64,000 nt of DNA from Cunninghamella blakesleeana. Its lineage: Eukaryota; Mucoromycota; Mucoromycetes; Mucorales; Cunninghamellaceae. The stretch spans positions 575,501 to 639,500 of the forward strand of contig JAFCIZ010000011.1 in the NCBI GenBank assembly GCA_017871115.1, read 5' to 3'. Under the pieces are notes generated by a model. That model saw only the letters and a list, made by a program, of their open reading frames with translations, was not told where the DNA came from and searched no databases. Shown here piece after piece: positions 11,119 through 27,926 of the stretch. Within the stretch, counting starts at the first letter, position 1; each line of letters opens with the position of its first letter. The position numbers and the translations under genes were made by a program.

Positions 11119-14100
11119 ATGAAATCACACAATATACCCCATTTTAGAATACTGGAATCCTCATTAGATAAATATACTGATATGTTATCAACTAGATATG
11201 ATGAACGACATCATTCACCAACCGAAAACAACAACGATAATAATACTACAACTCAAGAAAATCCAGAATATAGTTCTTCGCGTCACTCAACATATCAAAC
11301 CTCAAACTTAAATATTAATCAATCATCTTTTTATTCTATTGAGGATTTCCCTTTTGAGGATTCTTCTTCTGAAACGAGTGAAAAATCAAATTCAGAAAAT
11401 GCTTGGAATAATAACAACACTTTGTAAGTATAATAATTTATTAATCATTATTCGACATATATTTATATTTTATTAATAATAAATATATACATATTTATCT
11501 ATATATTAGGTTTAACCAAAATAATAGTAATAACAATAGTTACAATGAATCGAAATCTGTTACAGCAGCTGATAATGATACAACTTCTTGGGCAAAAGGG
11601 CAATGGACAAATACAAATAATAATACTACTACGTCAAGAGATCGAGTGAAAACAAGACTAGTCAATTCAGATCGATTTGAAGATCTTCAATCAGAAGCTA
11701 TACATTCATGGACAAATGGAATTGATCTTGCTTTAGGTAAACCTAAACCTAAAAAAGGGAATAAAGGCTCTTGGTTAACAGAAGAGCAATTCGTATCATT
11801 CAGTAATAATAGTTCTAAACTACATATTCAAGAGCAACAGCAACAAACTATTTCGACATTATCAAAATCATCCTCTGAAAAATATCAAAGTTCATCTCCT
11901 AATGGATACGACCAAGGTTCTTCTATTCATTTTCCTACATCAAACGATCTTACAAATGTTAATGCAATAAATAGTAATAAGGATCATGGGAATTTACAGC
12001 AACAACAGCAACAACAACAAGTTATTATGAAGGATAAATCCAAACAAACAGGCCATCTAATTTATTCATTACTTTACGACATTGAAAATGGAATTTTTGG
12101 TGAACCAATTTTATTCCAATTCAATGAAAAATTATCATATATATTACAAATTATTCATTCTTCTGTTGGTAGCAAGCCAATAATCAAATTAGTGGATTTA
12201 TTGATATTAGCATTATCATGTGAAAAAACTCAAAATGCATTTAGTATTAACCAAAGATCTTCTACTAGTTACCGATACAGTACAGTTTCTAAACAAAAAT
12301 CATCCTCTTCCCTTATCAATGATATCACAGATACCATTTACAACCATGCTACACATTTTGCTACTGTTTTAATGGATTATACAAGAGATTATGTCTGGAC
12401 ACCTCAAGATATACAGCCTGTTTTAGAGCTTTTGGTGCTTTTGAATAGAACAGCACATAATATTATTGATCCATCTCAATTGTCATTTCTAGAAGGTAAA
12501 GTGAACCAAATGAAAGAAAAATATAGTCCTCATATTGGTAAAGGGATCTTTGAACAACTGCAATATTCAACCTATGTATTAAGTATGTATATATGTAATA
12601 GACATCCAGTATCACAGCAGCAATATATGTCTCAAATAGAACATAGCTCAAATTGGCCAAAGATACCATTAGTAACATCTGCATCAGGTTCACCATCATT
12701 AATAGAAAAACCAATACCAGTTATTAAAATGAACAAGCCAAATACAGCTACAGAATCATATTCTCCCTCTTCTATTAAACACTCAGATTTATCAGGTAGT
12801 AAATGGGAACTACCTAATCAACGTAAAAATTCTATGCATCATGATTTAGAAAAATATGTTCAACAATATATGACTCTTCATAAAAAGCAACTTGATTATA
12901 TTGTTCAATATGCACTTAATACATGTTATCAGTTAACCGTGACACGAAATGCATTACATGGGGATTCACATTGGATTTTTTTTCATTCTGTAAAACAACA
13001 CGTATTAACGGTATTATCACCAACTATACCAGATGATGCCATTGTATATGAAGTCGAACAACAACCTATTATTAAAGAAAATGTGATTGGACATATGGTA
13101 CTTTTAATATCAGAACAAGATACAAACTCCATGACTTTTGGTACTGTTATTCAAGAGGCTTACAAAAAAAAAAGTGACGGAAAAACTACTCAGTTATTTG
13201 CTATCAAGCATGACAGACCAGCCCTTCAATATGATACATTTACGCTCATTATTATACCAATCAGACCTTTTATTTTATTTACACTTATAGATTGGTTAAA
13301 ACATACATTTTCTGCTTTGGATGTAAGTTTATTTTCACCAAGTTTATTACCTATATTTGTATCCTCCTCCCAAAAAGATAAAGATATTGAACGGTTAACA
13401 GAAAATCCACATCAACGTTCACATCAATTTTATGACGATTACACAAGAAACAACAGCAATAGTGCTGATGATTATGATCAAGATGAAAAACATAAGAATC
13501 ATAAAAATAGGGTTCCTAACTACTTACGGACATACATTTTGGATCTTTCATGTATTATGGCTCCTAATTATAATGACTGCATCGCTAAAGTGGGCGAAGA
13601 TTCATGGCCACAATTGCAAGAAAAATATCTTAGATTACCACGGGATCAACAGCCTGAACTTTATGCATTAAGTGCAAGCCAGGTGTCTGCTCTTCAGTAT
13701 GCGCTTTCACATCGTTGTTCAATTATCACAGGTCTTCCTGGTACCGGGAAAACACATCTTGCTAGTAAAATAACGGAGCTCTCCTATCAAGCATTAAAAA
13801 ATGAATCCATTCACCAACCTATACTTGTACTTGCTTCTTCTGAAACTGGATTAGATCGTTTATTAACTAAAGCAATGAATACAGTTTCAAGTAATGATAT
13901 CGTTAGATTGGGCCATGACTCTGAATATCCAGCGCTTCATTCACGTAATGGTGTTCGTTTAGGGACTTTCAAGCCCAAGGATACTTTGTGGAAAAAATAT
14001 AATAGTTATATATATGAATTAAAAACATGGCGACAACAATTAAAGGCCTTAGAAGAACACCGATACCACATAAATAACCCTGATCCAAGGAACTTGGTTG

Positions 14101-17100
14101 ATCTTTTGCCTTCAAAATACCGTAATGCTTTGATGCAACGTTTTCATCATACCAATGATACCTTGGAAGATATTTGCTTTGCTTGGTTAGAAATAAAGCC
14201 TTCTCAATTTGCTCAAGATCCAACAGTTGCTTCTTCTTTATCTATTACCAGTAAATACAACATTACTCTTTCATTACCTTCTTTACCAGGCACCACAGCT
14301 TACACTAATTTGTTAAATAATATTGCTCATAAATCCACTACTATACCACCTATTATTGACCGTGACCATTTCAATGATCAATTACAACGCATGTCTTCCT
14401 ATCGACCCAAAGTTAACCCTATTGCAAATGGAAAAGCTTGGCCATTTGATGATAAACGGTCCAATAATGATATGGATTATGGAAATCGTTGTAGAGCTGC
14501 TCTAATGAACATTTGGTCTAAAGTCTCTTCTTCTAATCTTTGGCATATTCAATTAGTCGAACGTAAACGATTATATTGCGATTTAATGAAGGTATATGTA
14601 CAACATATAGATATGGTCATGCAAGAAATATTGAAACGGCAAGGGGATATATTTGATAAATTAGAAAATTTAAGATTAAAGCAATGGTTGAATACATGTC
14701 ATTTTACTCGTGTGATTGGTATAACTGCCGAATTTGCTATGACAAATCATCTCTTTATACGAGAAATGGCTCCTCGTGTAGTAATTGTGGATGAAGCTCA
14801 AGATATACCAGAAGCACTAATTCTAGCCATTGGCCTCTCAGCTCGGACTGAGCACTTGATTATCTTTGGTGAAGAACAAGAGCAAGAAGTAGAAGGAAAA
14901 GATATGACTACATATGAAGACATAAAGAATAAGAAGGAAGATAATAAGAATGATAGTAATGATGACGTTAATAATAAAGATGAGGCAGGTGGATTCACTT
15001 CTTCTTTAGGCACTTCTATTATACAGCACTGGAGACAAAGTGAGCATCTGGTTCATCAAAAGGCAATTCAACGACTTGATACACAGATGCGGATTCATCC
15101 TGATATTTTTAAACTCTGGCAAGTCTTTTCATTAGGCAAGAATTATCATATTCACCCTCCTATGAATTATGCTTTAACCCTTAAAAAAGAAGGATCTATT
15201 CTTGGTATGGTTTATAATACTTATTTTGTTAATTACGAGATGCATGATGAAAAAAAGCAAGTCGAAGAAGAAGAAAAAGGAGAAGATAGCAAAAATCATC
15301 AAGTAAAAAAAGCATGTCAATTTGTTTCTTTCCTTACACATTATATTAATCAACAAGGTTATACTGCGTCTGAATTAGTTGTTTTAACATTATGTCCAAA
15401 GGCACGTAAGCTTATTGAAAATTTCTTATTAGAAATAGCGTCCAAAGCACGATTCATTAATGGTCTAGAAAAAGTTAAAGTATTCTTGGCGGATGATTAT
15501 AAAGGTAAGGATGCCCCCATTGTTGTCTTATTTACTGACACCATAGATCAACGGTCTCAATATGGTAAAGCTGATCCTCACAGTATTAAAACTAATATCA
15601 GCTTGGCTATCTCAAGAGCAAAGGATGGGTTATATATTGTTGGGAGTGATTGCCTTCTATTATCTTCTCCTTGCTATCCATTAGCGAGTTATATGAAAGA
15701 GAATGGTAAATATATACATAAATTTACAACATATATATAATAAATAAATAAATTGAAAACTTTAACAAACTTTTAATATATATCTATACCTATGAATTTA
15801 TCTATGTTTATATAGGATTATTATCAAATTCTATCCCATTCAAATGTCAAATTCATCCTACTGAAACTTATTCAGCAAGTAGTATACAAGATATAATCTC
15901 ATTTGAAAATGGTGGCTGTGGAGTAAATTATTAAAAAGACTGTTTTAAATTTGCATATGTACCTTTTTTTTATTATTATTCATTTCATTTTTTTATTATT
16001 ACCTTTTTTTTATTATATTTGTTATCTATTAGAAAATATGCACAAAGCTTCTTGCATGTGGCCATTGTTGTCAAGAAAAATGTCATCCTTTATCACATTC
16101 CAGCATGAAATGTATTCAACCCTGTGAACGTGAAAGACCTAGCTATTGCCACCATCGATGCATTAACACTTGTTATACATGTAACTTAGCAGATAAATGC
16201 CCTCCTTGTCATAATTTAGTCAATATAGAATTACCTTGTGGTCACCAAGTCAATGCTCCTTGCCATCTGCAATCCAAACCTTCTGCTATTCAATGCCAAG
16301 AACAAGTAGCAATAGAGTTAAAATGTGGCCATCAGGCTTTTGTGCCCTGTCAACTTAATCAAGAAGGAAATTTTGATGATATATTTTGCCATTCCATAAT
16401 TGAAAAAGTATTAGATTGCCATCATATTATTCAAGAGGAATGTAGTGGAAATTCTCTTTGTACGGAAATATGTAGTGGTACTCTTGAATGTGGCCATCCC
16501 TGCCAACAATTGGTAAAAAATAAAATATATTTATATATTCACTTATAATAATAAAGACAGTATAAATTATTAACATTCTATAATCTTTTTTTATATTATA
16601 TTACTATTATTATTATTTTTATAGTGTCGAACAAATCACGGGCATGATAGGTCTTTATGTACACGCGACTGTCCTAAACAACTTATTTGTGGCCATTATT
16701 GTACAAAAGGTAATAAAATATGGCAACAAAATAATACTAGACATAGTAATAGATAATAAATATATTTAAAATAATATATAAATAAATCCTATGTATACAT
16801 ATATCTTTGACCAGGTTGTAAAAATCCTGATGATCATACTGAAAGATGTTTGAAGGATTGCGGCCAAAAGTGCTCCCATGGGTATATTTGTGGAAATAAG
16901 TGTTGGGATGTTTGTTACAGCTGTATTGAGAAGTGTCCAAATCAGGTATTAAATTTAAAAATGCTTTTATACAAATATACTTAATTTTAAACAATAGCCT
17001 ATCTAATATTACTATTATTTTTATTTTATTTTATTATTCTTATTTTAAACCATATAATACTAGTGTCCTCATTATACTTGTAGTAAAAAATGTCACGAAA

Positions 17101-17156
17101 TGTGCGATCGCCCTACATGTAATGAAATTTGTGGTAAAATTTTAGCTTGTGGGTAA

Positions 17157-17227
<71 letters not shown>

Positions 17228-18174
17228 TACATTATTATTATTATTATTTACAAACAAATATATTTTATTTTTTTCTCTTATTTATTATTAATACCATTCA
17301 TTTCTCATTTTTATTTAGTCATAAATGCCGTGGTTATTGTGGTGAACCATGCACGATTTGTCCAGAGTGTAATCCTGATTTAATATGCCCTATTACTTTA
17401 ACAGCTTTATCAACATTTTCTGAAGTTGACATGTTATACACATTGCCCGAATGTGGATGTAGTAAGTATTAATATGTATAGACTAAAAGGATTTACTGTA
17501 GTATTATTATACTTCTGATACATATATTTGTTTATTATAAAAAAATAGCCTTTTCCGCTGAAGGCTTAGATTCTTATTTTAATAGTCATTCGACTGTCGG
17601 TGAACATACAACAGTTAAACTATGGTCTTGCCCATCATGTCAAAAACTTGTTTATACAGCACTAAGATACAACAAACATATTAAAAAAGAGGTAGAGTTG
17701 GTTAATGAAATAAAAAGACAACAAGAAAGACTTCGTCAACAATTAACAAGCGAAGAAAGGGTAAACATCATTAATGCAATGAACCAAGAAATCAATCCTA
17801 CTATGCATAACATTGTTGGTGGTCGTTGGTTCGTTTGTAAAAATCAACATCCTTATTTCATTGGTAAATATATCTATATCTATATATGTATATGTATATA
17901 TACATGTGTGCGTATGTTGATATTTAATAATTGACATATATTTTACTTCATTTAATTTTATTTTTTATTTTTAAAATAAGGTGATTGTGGCGGTGCAACA
18001 GAAGTATCTCAATGTCCTCATTGTAGTGAACAAATTGGTGGTTTGCAACATAAAGTACTTGATTCCAACAGATTTTATGGTGAGTTTGATGGATCACAAA
18101 AACCAGCCTGGCCAGGTCAACCAGGTCAAATTGAAGAAGCAGCTGGTTCTACTGAAGAAGATCAATTACAATGA
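11119..18174 (+). CDS. ZNFX1-like SF1 RNA helicase with NFX1-type and RZ-type zinc fingers
   Basis: Ten exons: 11119-11423, 11510-15705, 15816-15922, 16033-16512, 16625-16709, 16815-16945, 17064-17152, 17319-17461, 17549-17863 and 17981-18174. They join in frame to 2014 aa. Residues 1-250 are Asn/Ser/Gln-rich. A helicase core follows, with Walker A GLPGTGKTHLA near 843 and a DEAQ Walker B (VIVDEAQDIPEA) near 1195, then the C-terminal RecA half ending ISLAISRAKDGLYIVG, the SF1 motif VI region. From about 1540 come repeated CGHxC..C NFX1-type fingers (LACGHCCQEKCHPL, LECGHPC, LICGHYC). The C-terminus is an RZ finger: RWFVCKNQHPYFIGDCGG then CPHCSEQIGG. This order matches ZNFX1, which acts in small-RNA inheritance in nematodes and antiviral sensing in vertebrates; fission-yeast Hrr1 is a possible relative in RNAi heterochromatin. 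A role in small-RNA or RNA surveillance is inferred. Confidence 0.88.
17157..17227. repeat. (TAA)n microsatellite immediately after a ZNFX1-like splice donor
   Basis: About 23 TAA/AAT triplets begin within four bases of the exon 7 donor (GTAAGTAA). The repeat fills nearly half of that intron. Confidence 0.95.
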
Positions 18175-18839
18175 CTAATAGGACATGATAATTTGTAGAG
18201 AATTTTTTATTTTTATTGCACATAACCTCTTTTTTATAGCTTTATATATATATATACTTGTAATATATCCTTTTTCCAAGTTTTTTCTTTTAAAAAATAA
18301 TAGTTTTTTTCATTGTACAGCTTTTTATAAAACTTCATCAATACACGTACAAACACACATACATATATATATGTATGTAAATATATAAATTAAAAGAATG
18401 GCCATACCCCATGTATATAAGAAATAAAAAGACCATTAATGCCAAATATTTGTATAAGTAATTATAATTTTAAAATTTGAAACTGAGTAAATAAAGCAGT
18501 AAGTTGATTTTTTGAATATACTTTCCGTTCTTTATTTTTAATTTTTATGAAGTATTTTTAAGTATATTTCAATAAAAGAAAAAATATATACGTATTTGTA
18601 TATCGCTATATACAATATAGTGGCAAATCACCAAATTTTAATATAAGTGAGGCCGTAATTGAATTCGTGAGTATTTCCTTTTAACATTAATTTCTACTAA
18701 TATTATCAGCCTTTTTGAAATACTGAGCTCGTAATACATTCTGATATCATCGCTTGCTTATTATTATAACCAACTAACTATTTAGTAAATAGGACTCATT
18801 TTAAATGTTCGTTAAAGCTAATGGTAAACAGATATCAAC
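18175..18839. other. Spacer downstream of the ZNFX1-like gene
   Basis: The 3' UTR of the ZNFX1-like gene followed by AT-rich DNA. The last 200 bases may contain further, unrecognisable sequence of the F-box relic that begins nearby. No ORF is supported. Confidence 0.5.
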
Positions 18840-19790
18840 ATACAATGAAAACAATAAAAGTTTATAGCTTGTGCTCTCGAAACAAAGTGATAGCAATGAT
18901 TTCTCTTTTATATATAAATCTATATCATTATTTGAATAGTTTGTTTTTGTTATTGATTATTACTAATCATAATTTGACTGATTTATATTACTTTTAATCA
19001 CAAATTGAAAAACTTCCAAATGATTCATAAAAATTAATTGAATAAAGAATAAAGCATAGTATAGATGATGCTAATTCAGCCAATTAATATAGTGACAATA
19101 AGGTAATAACAAACAATGACTTACATATACGGTAGGCTGATCACTTTTCCTTGATTGAAAGCTTTTACTCTAATATCAAAATTACTAAAAATTGATGAAA
19201 TAATATCAAAGAACAAGAGGAATAACAAATTTATATCTGGTTTACAATTGCAGCAAAAGCGAGAAAAAAGAGAACACTTTGCAGCTCGTGTTTACTCACT
19301 AGAAGAACTAACTACACATGGGAAGAGGATTTATTTTAAAAAAGAATCCAGAGCATATTTTCAATCAAGTTCTCATTTAAAACGAATTAATCTCGAGAGT
19401 GCTTACAATGTACTATCTCACTGGAAAGAACAATGCATTCTTCAAACCATCCAAATGAATAAAAAAATAGGAATAGAAAATGGGTTAGAATTGTATATGA
19501 TGTTTGACTTGTCTTATTTGAAGTTTTATTATTTACAATTTTTTAGAATACGTTATATTCTCTGATATTCTTTTGACTATACCAAACTACCATCATCACA
19601 GTATTAATTTTAAACGAAATATTTTATAACAATAGCCAGGAAATCGTATTATTTGATGATCGTCAATGCGGCAATTTAGCTTTCTCATTTAATGCTGTAA
19701 GAAATAATAGAAATTTTGATTTCACTAAAAGTCAAACTCTTGATTAATGTAATTTGCTTGCAATATCAAATCTATTGATATTTTATTATT
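18840..19790 (+). pseudogene. Decayed copy of the C-terminal half of the F-box/LRR gene
   Basis: The plus strand reads as a degenerate version of the C-terminal half of the F-box protein encoded on the minus strand at 7974-10283. The clearest block, 19290-19565, reads YSLEELTTHGKRIYFKKE and LKRINLESAYNVLSHWKEQ, against YPLQELVIHGGGIYFKNG and LKRIDLNNVYYALPHWEEQ in the intact gene. Just after 19560 the Trp codon of RYISW has become TGA. About 30 bases later one base is lost relative to the parent, shifting the frame. The match resumes to the parent C-terminus (NNRNFDFTKSQTLD then a stop, against SNQNFIFSESQPLN), with stops throughout. The upstream part, about 18840-19150, aligns only patchily. 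The F-box itself was not found. It lies in inverted orientation to its source. Confidence 0.85.
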
Positions 19791-20580
19791 TAGTTTTTTT
19801 TTTTTTTTTTTTAATAAAAAAAGGGAAAAAATAAATAAATTAGAGATTGTTAACCATCTTTTTTAACAAGTATTTGTGTATTAAATATTTTTTAAATAAA
19901 AAAATAATAATTTGATTAAACTTAGCAGCTATTCATATAAAATTTTAAGTTAAATGGGTAGTTTTTTTTAAAAAAAATTAATTTACACTGGTGATTATAA
20001 CTATTGTTTTTATTTTATATGTATATTTAATAAAAAATAAAATAAACCTTTTTCAATTAAAAAGTTGAAAAAAAAATATGGTTTAAAAAATAAAAAATAT
20101 ATTTGTTTATGCATAACTTTATCAGAGAAAATGAAAATTTTTAAAAAAAAAATTGTGAGCGGGCGGCACCGTGTACCTTTGAACCAAAGTTTTTTTTATT
20201 TATCTCACTGATGAATGGTAGTGAAAACTGCCTAATAAAAAATTGTTAAGATTGTAATCGGAGTTAATATTTAATTTCGTAGGTTTTTTGGGGAATAAGG
20301 TATTTTTTGCTCTCTTTCTTTTCTCTTTCTTTCCTTTTCCTTCTTTTTCCCTTTATTTTAAAAAATATTTTATACTTTACTAACTTTATATTAACATACA
20401 TAATAAATATAACTAGAATATATATATTTATCGTTACCATTATTATTATCATTATTATTATTGCTATTATTACTATTATTTCTATTGCTAGTTTTGTTCC
20501 TTATTTATTTCTATTTTTAACTTCATTTTTTATTTTATTTTTTAAACTATTACTGTTACTTTACATATGATTAAAGAACC
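19791..20580. promoter_or_regulatory. Upstream region of IRE1
   Basis: Homopolymer-rich DNA with a T8A8 tract at 19972-19987, an isolated GC-richer patch at about 20155-20180 (GAGCGGGCGGCACCGTG) and a long pyrimidine tract ending about 230 bases before the IRE1 start. The GC-rich patch stands out in this background but matches no element I can name. Confidence 0.45.
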
Positions 20581-24643
<4,063 letters not shown>

Positions 24644-24863
24644 ATTAATATTATATATAACCCATTTTATTCATTTTCGAGTATTATTATTATTAGTAAT
24701 AATAGTGATATTTTTTTCTTTTTGTAAAATATTATATTTATTTCTATCACTCTTCTTTAAATATATATATATATATATATATATTCAATTGTAAATAATA
24801 AATGATAAATAAATATATATATTTATATTTATATCTAACATCTAAAATAATAATATTTAATAT

Positions 24864-26308
24864 TTATTCAGCAATGGTAGCATTCGTATAAACCTTAACT
24901 ACATCATCTAAATTTTCCATATCATCTAAACATTTTGTAACAGATTCTATTAATTCTGGATCACTGATTTCCATAGAAGATTGAGGGACATAAGTTGCTT
25001 CCAATTGTCGAATTTCATATTTATGATTTGAAGTTAAAAATTTACTAATATTATTTAATTCCGTAAAATCACAAGTAATTTCCACTAATTCCTCTTCCTT
25101 GTTTTCCGTTTCCTCATCATTTTCGTATTCTTCAATATCTTCTGCACCGGCTTCAATCGCTTCATCCATCATTTGTTCTAAAGTATGTCCAGACTCACCT
25201 TTTGTAAATACTATTTTGCCTTTTTTTTCAAATAACCATCCAACGGAAGAAATGGATCCACTATTGTTTTTATATAAACATATTCATAAATAAAGTATTC
25301 ATTTTTCTTTAAATCTCTTTTCTATTTTTTTGAAGAAATGCTCTTATATGTATATCTTACCCTACTCTGTTTAAAACTTCTTTTACTTCTTTTACAGTAC
25401 GTGATTTTTTATCAGTAACTGCTTCACTAAAATAGTATTAAAAATAAAAATAATAATAAATAATATGTATATATATATATAAGTTAATTTGAAAACGATA
25501 CCAATGATATTTAAATCCATTGCCATACTATTCATTTACACTATAACTGCAATACCACCAGGGCCATAACATTCATATAAAACATCTTCCATTGCATCAC
25601 GATTTTTATCAGTAGCCTATATAAGTTTATTTATATTTAAAAAAATAAATCATTATTCGCTTTTATAAAATAATAATAATAATCAAAAATCAAAAGATAA
25701 TATTTATATATATTTATATATTTTACTTTCTTTATGGCCGTTTCAATACTATCCTTTGTCATACTGTTAGCTTTAGCTCTATTAAGAATGGTGTTTAATC
25801 TAGTATTTAAATTTGGATCCGATCCGCCAGCTAAGAAGGATTATAAAAAAATAAAGATATTATATATGTATAAGCAAAAAATATTTATATGTGTATATAT
25901 ATTAAGGACATTACTATTGTTGGCATTTATTTATTTAATTGTTGTACCTCTGACAGCTGAAGTGATTTCCAAGGCTATTTTTGAGAAAAGTTTACTTTTT
26001 TTAGCATCCTTAGCACCTTTTGTATGTTTGACTTTACTCCATTTATTATGACCCTAAATAAATATATGATTAATAATAATAATAATAATAACAAATAGTT
26101 TATAAGTTATGTATTATTACTTAATAGAAAAAATATAAAAGTATAATAAAATAAATAAATAAAAATACTTTACAGCAAAACGTTGCTGTTGACACCAAAT
26201 ACTTGCTACCATAGTATTAGAAGGGATATATGAAGGTTGTAGGGAGTTTTTTTTTATAATATTAAAACATGGTAATAAAGTTTTCTTTAAATGTAGTGAT
26301 CTGTTCAT
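24864..26308 (-). CDS. TACO1/YebC family mitochondrial translation factor
   Basis: Six exons: 26308-26174, 26053-25948, 25830-25727, 25616-25540, 25426-25361 and 25260-24864, giving 294 aa. The first exon is a basic, Ser-rich leader expected to target mitochondria. Exon 2 opens [19 protein letters not shown], the canonical N-terminus of YebC proteins (usually GHSKW), followed by [20 protein letters not shown] and [17 protein letters not shown]. Domains 2 and 3 follow, with [20 protein letters not shown] and [18 protein letters not shown]. The last exon has the acidic loop typical of domain 3. TACO1 in animals and its fungal relatives assist mitochondrial translation. The gene is convergent with IRE1 and divergent from the cyclin. 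A decayed copy of its 5' exons lies near 28930-29460. Confidence 0.9.
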
Positions 26309-26387
26309 ATTTTTTAAAAAAAAATAGTGTTTTTTTAAAAAATAAAAGTATAATATTATTCACAAGCCTGGGTTTAGTTTTCAAATG

Positions 26388-26418
<31 letters not shown>

Positions 26419-26522
26419 CGGCGGTATTTTAAAAAAATGCTTAAAAAGGATAAATTTTTTTTCTTAAATAATCGCTTTTCTTCCCCATTAAATTTTTTTT
26501 CTTTTTTTTCACTTTTTCCTTT
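26309..26522. promoter_or_regulatory. Compact bidirectional promoter with a 30-A tract
   Basis: Only 214 bases separate the TACO1 and cyclin start codons. The gap holds a run of 30 A at 26388-26417 followed by GCGGCGG, and T-rich tracts on either side. Long poly(dA:dT) tracts exclude nucleosomes in yeasts, so a shared nucleosome-free promoter is a reasonable inference. Confidence 0.5.
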
Positions 26523-27926
26523 ATGTCTCGAAGAAATTTAAAAAGGTCGAATCTACGCAAACAGCAATCTGAAAAAGACAAACTTAAATACATTGATCAA
26601 ACTTCTTCTGTAATATATGAATATAGTAAAAATATATAATAAAAAAGCTATACCTAAAGTTATAATATTAATATTAATTATCTTTACTAAATATATTTAA
26701 TTAGCAATATGGCAATTTAATTGGTCTTCAACATCTTCTTGGCACTATTCAACAGCAAGATATTCAATATCATCAATATATGAAGATCCCTTTAGAACTT
26801 ATTGGTAAAGCATATTAATATACATGAATAATTAGCTAAATAAATATATTATATATAAACCTTCGTATCAATAATTTTTTTCTCTTTGTTTCTCGCCTTG
26901 TGTTTTATAGATTTAACTGCAGCTTTTATAGCGAGCCTTATTAGCGGAAATGATTATTATTTATTAGGTATTCCTTCAACTGTACCCTTCAACACTACTG
27001 CTACTTCTTTTGGATTTTTAGATGATACTTTTGAAGCTTATCAATCCAACGTTAATTTCATTCGTAAAACTTTATCCAAAGCTCAAATATCTTATTCCTC
27101 GTTAATCGTCTGTTTATGGTATATTGATCAATTTTTTAATAATCATCGACACCACCATCATCACCAAAAAAAGCAACGACAGCGACATCATCATCATCGT
27201 CAACAAGAAAATAATAATAATAACAACAACAATAATAATACACATAAACCACCCATTTATGAATCTATTTGCTGTTGTTGGGAATTAAGAGATATATTTA
27301 TGGCAAGCATCGTAGTTGCGGATAAATACATGGCAGATATCACATGGTCTAATGCAGACTGGGCGGAATGTACGAATTATTATTACAGCAACCAAGATAT
27401 CAACCAATTAGAGCAATTGTTTTTAAAAGAAATGCAGTATCAGCTATTCATTACTGAAGATCATTATTATTCATTTTGTCATTATTTAGAATTTCGACTT
27501 CATTCGCGCCAAATAGCTATTTATAATAATATGATGCATCATCACCATGAAATGATCATGTCTTATCATACTATTAATGTCTTAAACCAGCATTTACCTC
27601 TTCATTATCAACAAAAACTGGGTTTAACTTTAAGACCTGTGGATGCCATGTTCTTATTAGCTAAAATCACTACACAGTTTTGTTTCATGTATGTAACTAC
27701 TCTTGTTGCTACCTTATCTACTTTTTATCTTTGTTATCAATATTATCATACTATTATTTCCTTTCTTCTATATGATGTTCATCCTCATGTACTTTGTATG
27801 TTGATTCATCAATTGGATCCTTCTTTACCCTTAAACCTTCAACCTTCTCAATTATTGAAATATGATGTTCCTTCCAACAACAACAGCAATAATAATAATA
27901 GCAATAAAATGGATATATTGAATTGA
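26523..27926 (+). CDS. Fungal cyclin (Pho80/PCL-like cyclin box protein)
   Basis: Three exons: 26523-26609, 26705-26804 and 26911-27926, giving 400 aa. The protein starts with a basic MSRRNLKRSNLRKQ segment. A cyclin-fold region follows: LELIDLTAAFIASLISGND, ISYSSLIVCLWYIDQFF, then, after a His/Gln/Asn insertion of about 40 residues, WELRDIFMASIVVADKYMAD and QLEQLFLKEMQYQLFITED. These match the five helices of the cyclin N-domain, including the conserved W-LRDIF-A-I--A-K pattern. The fold points to a partner of a cyclin-dependent kinase; the subfamily (Pcl/Pho80 versus G1) is not resolved. The C-terminus has hydrophobic helices and an Asn run. Confidence 0.75.
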
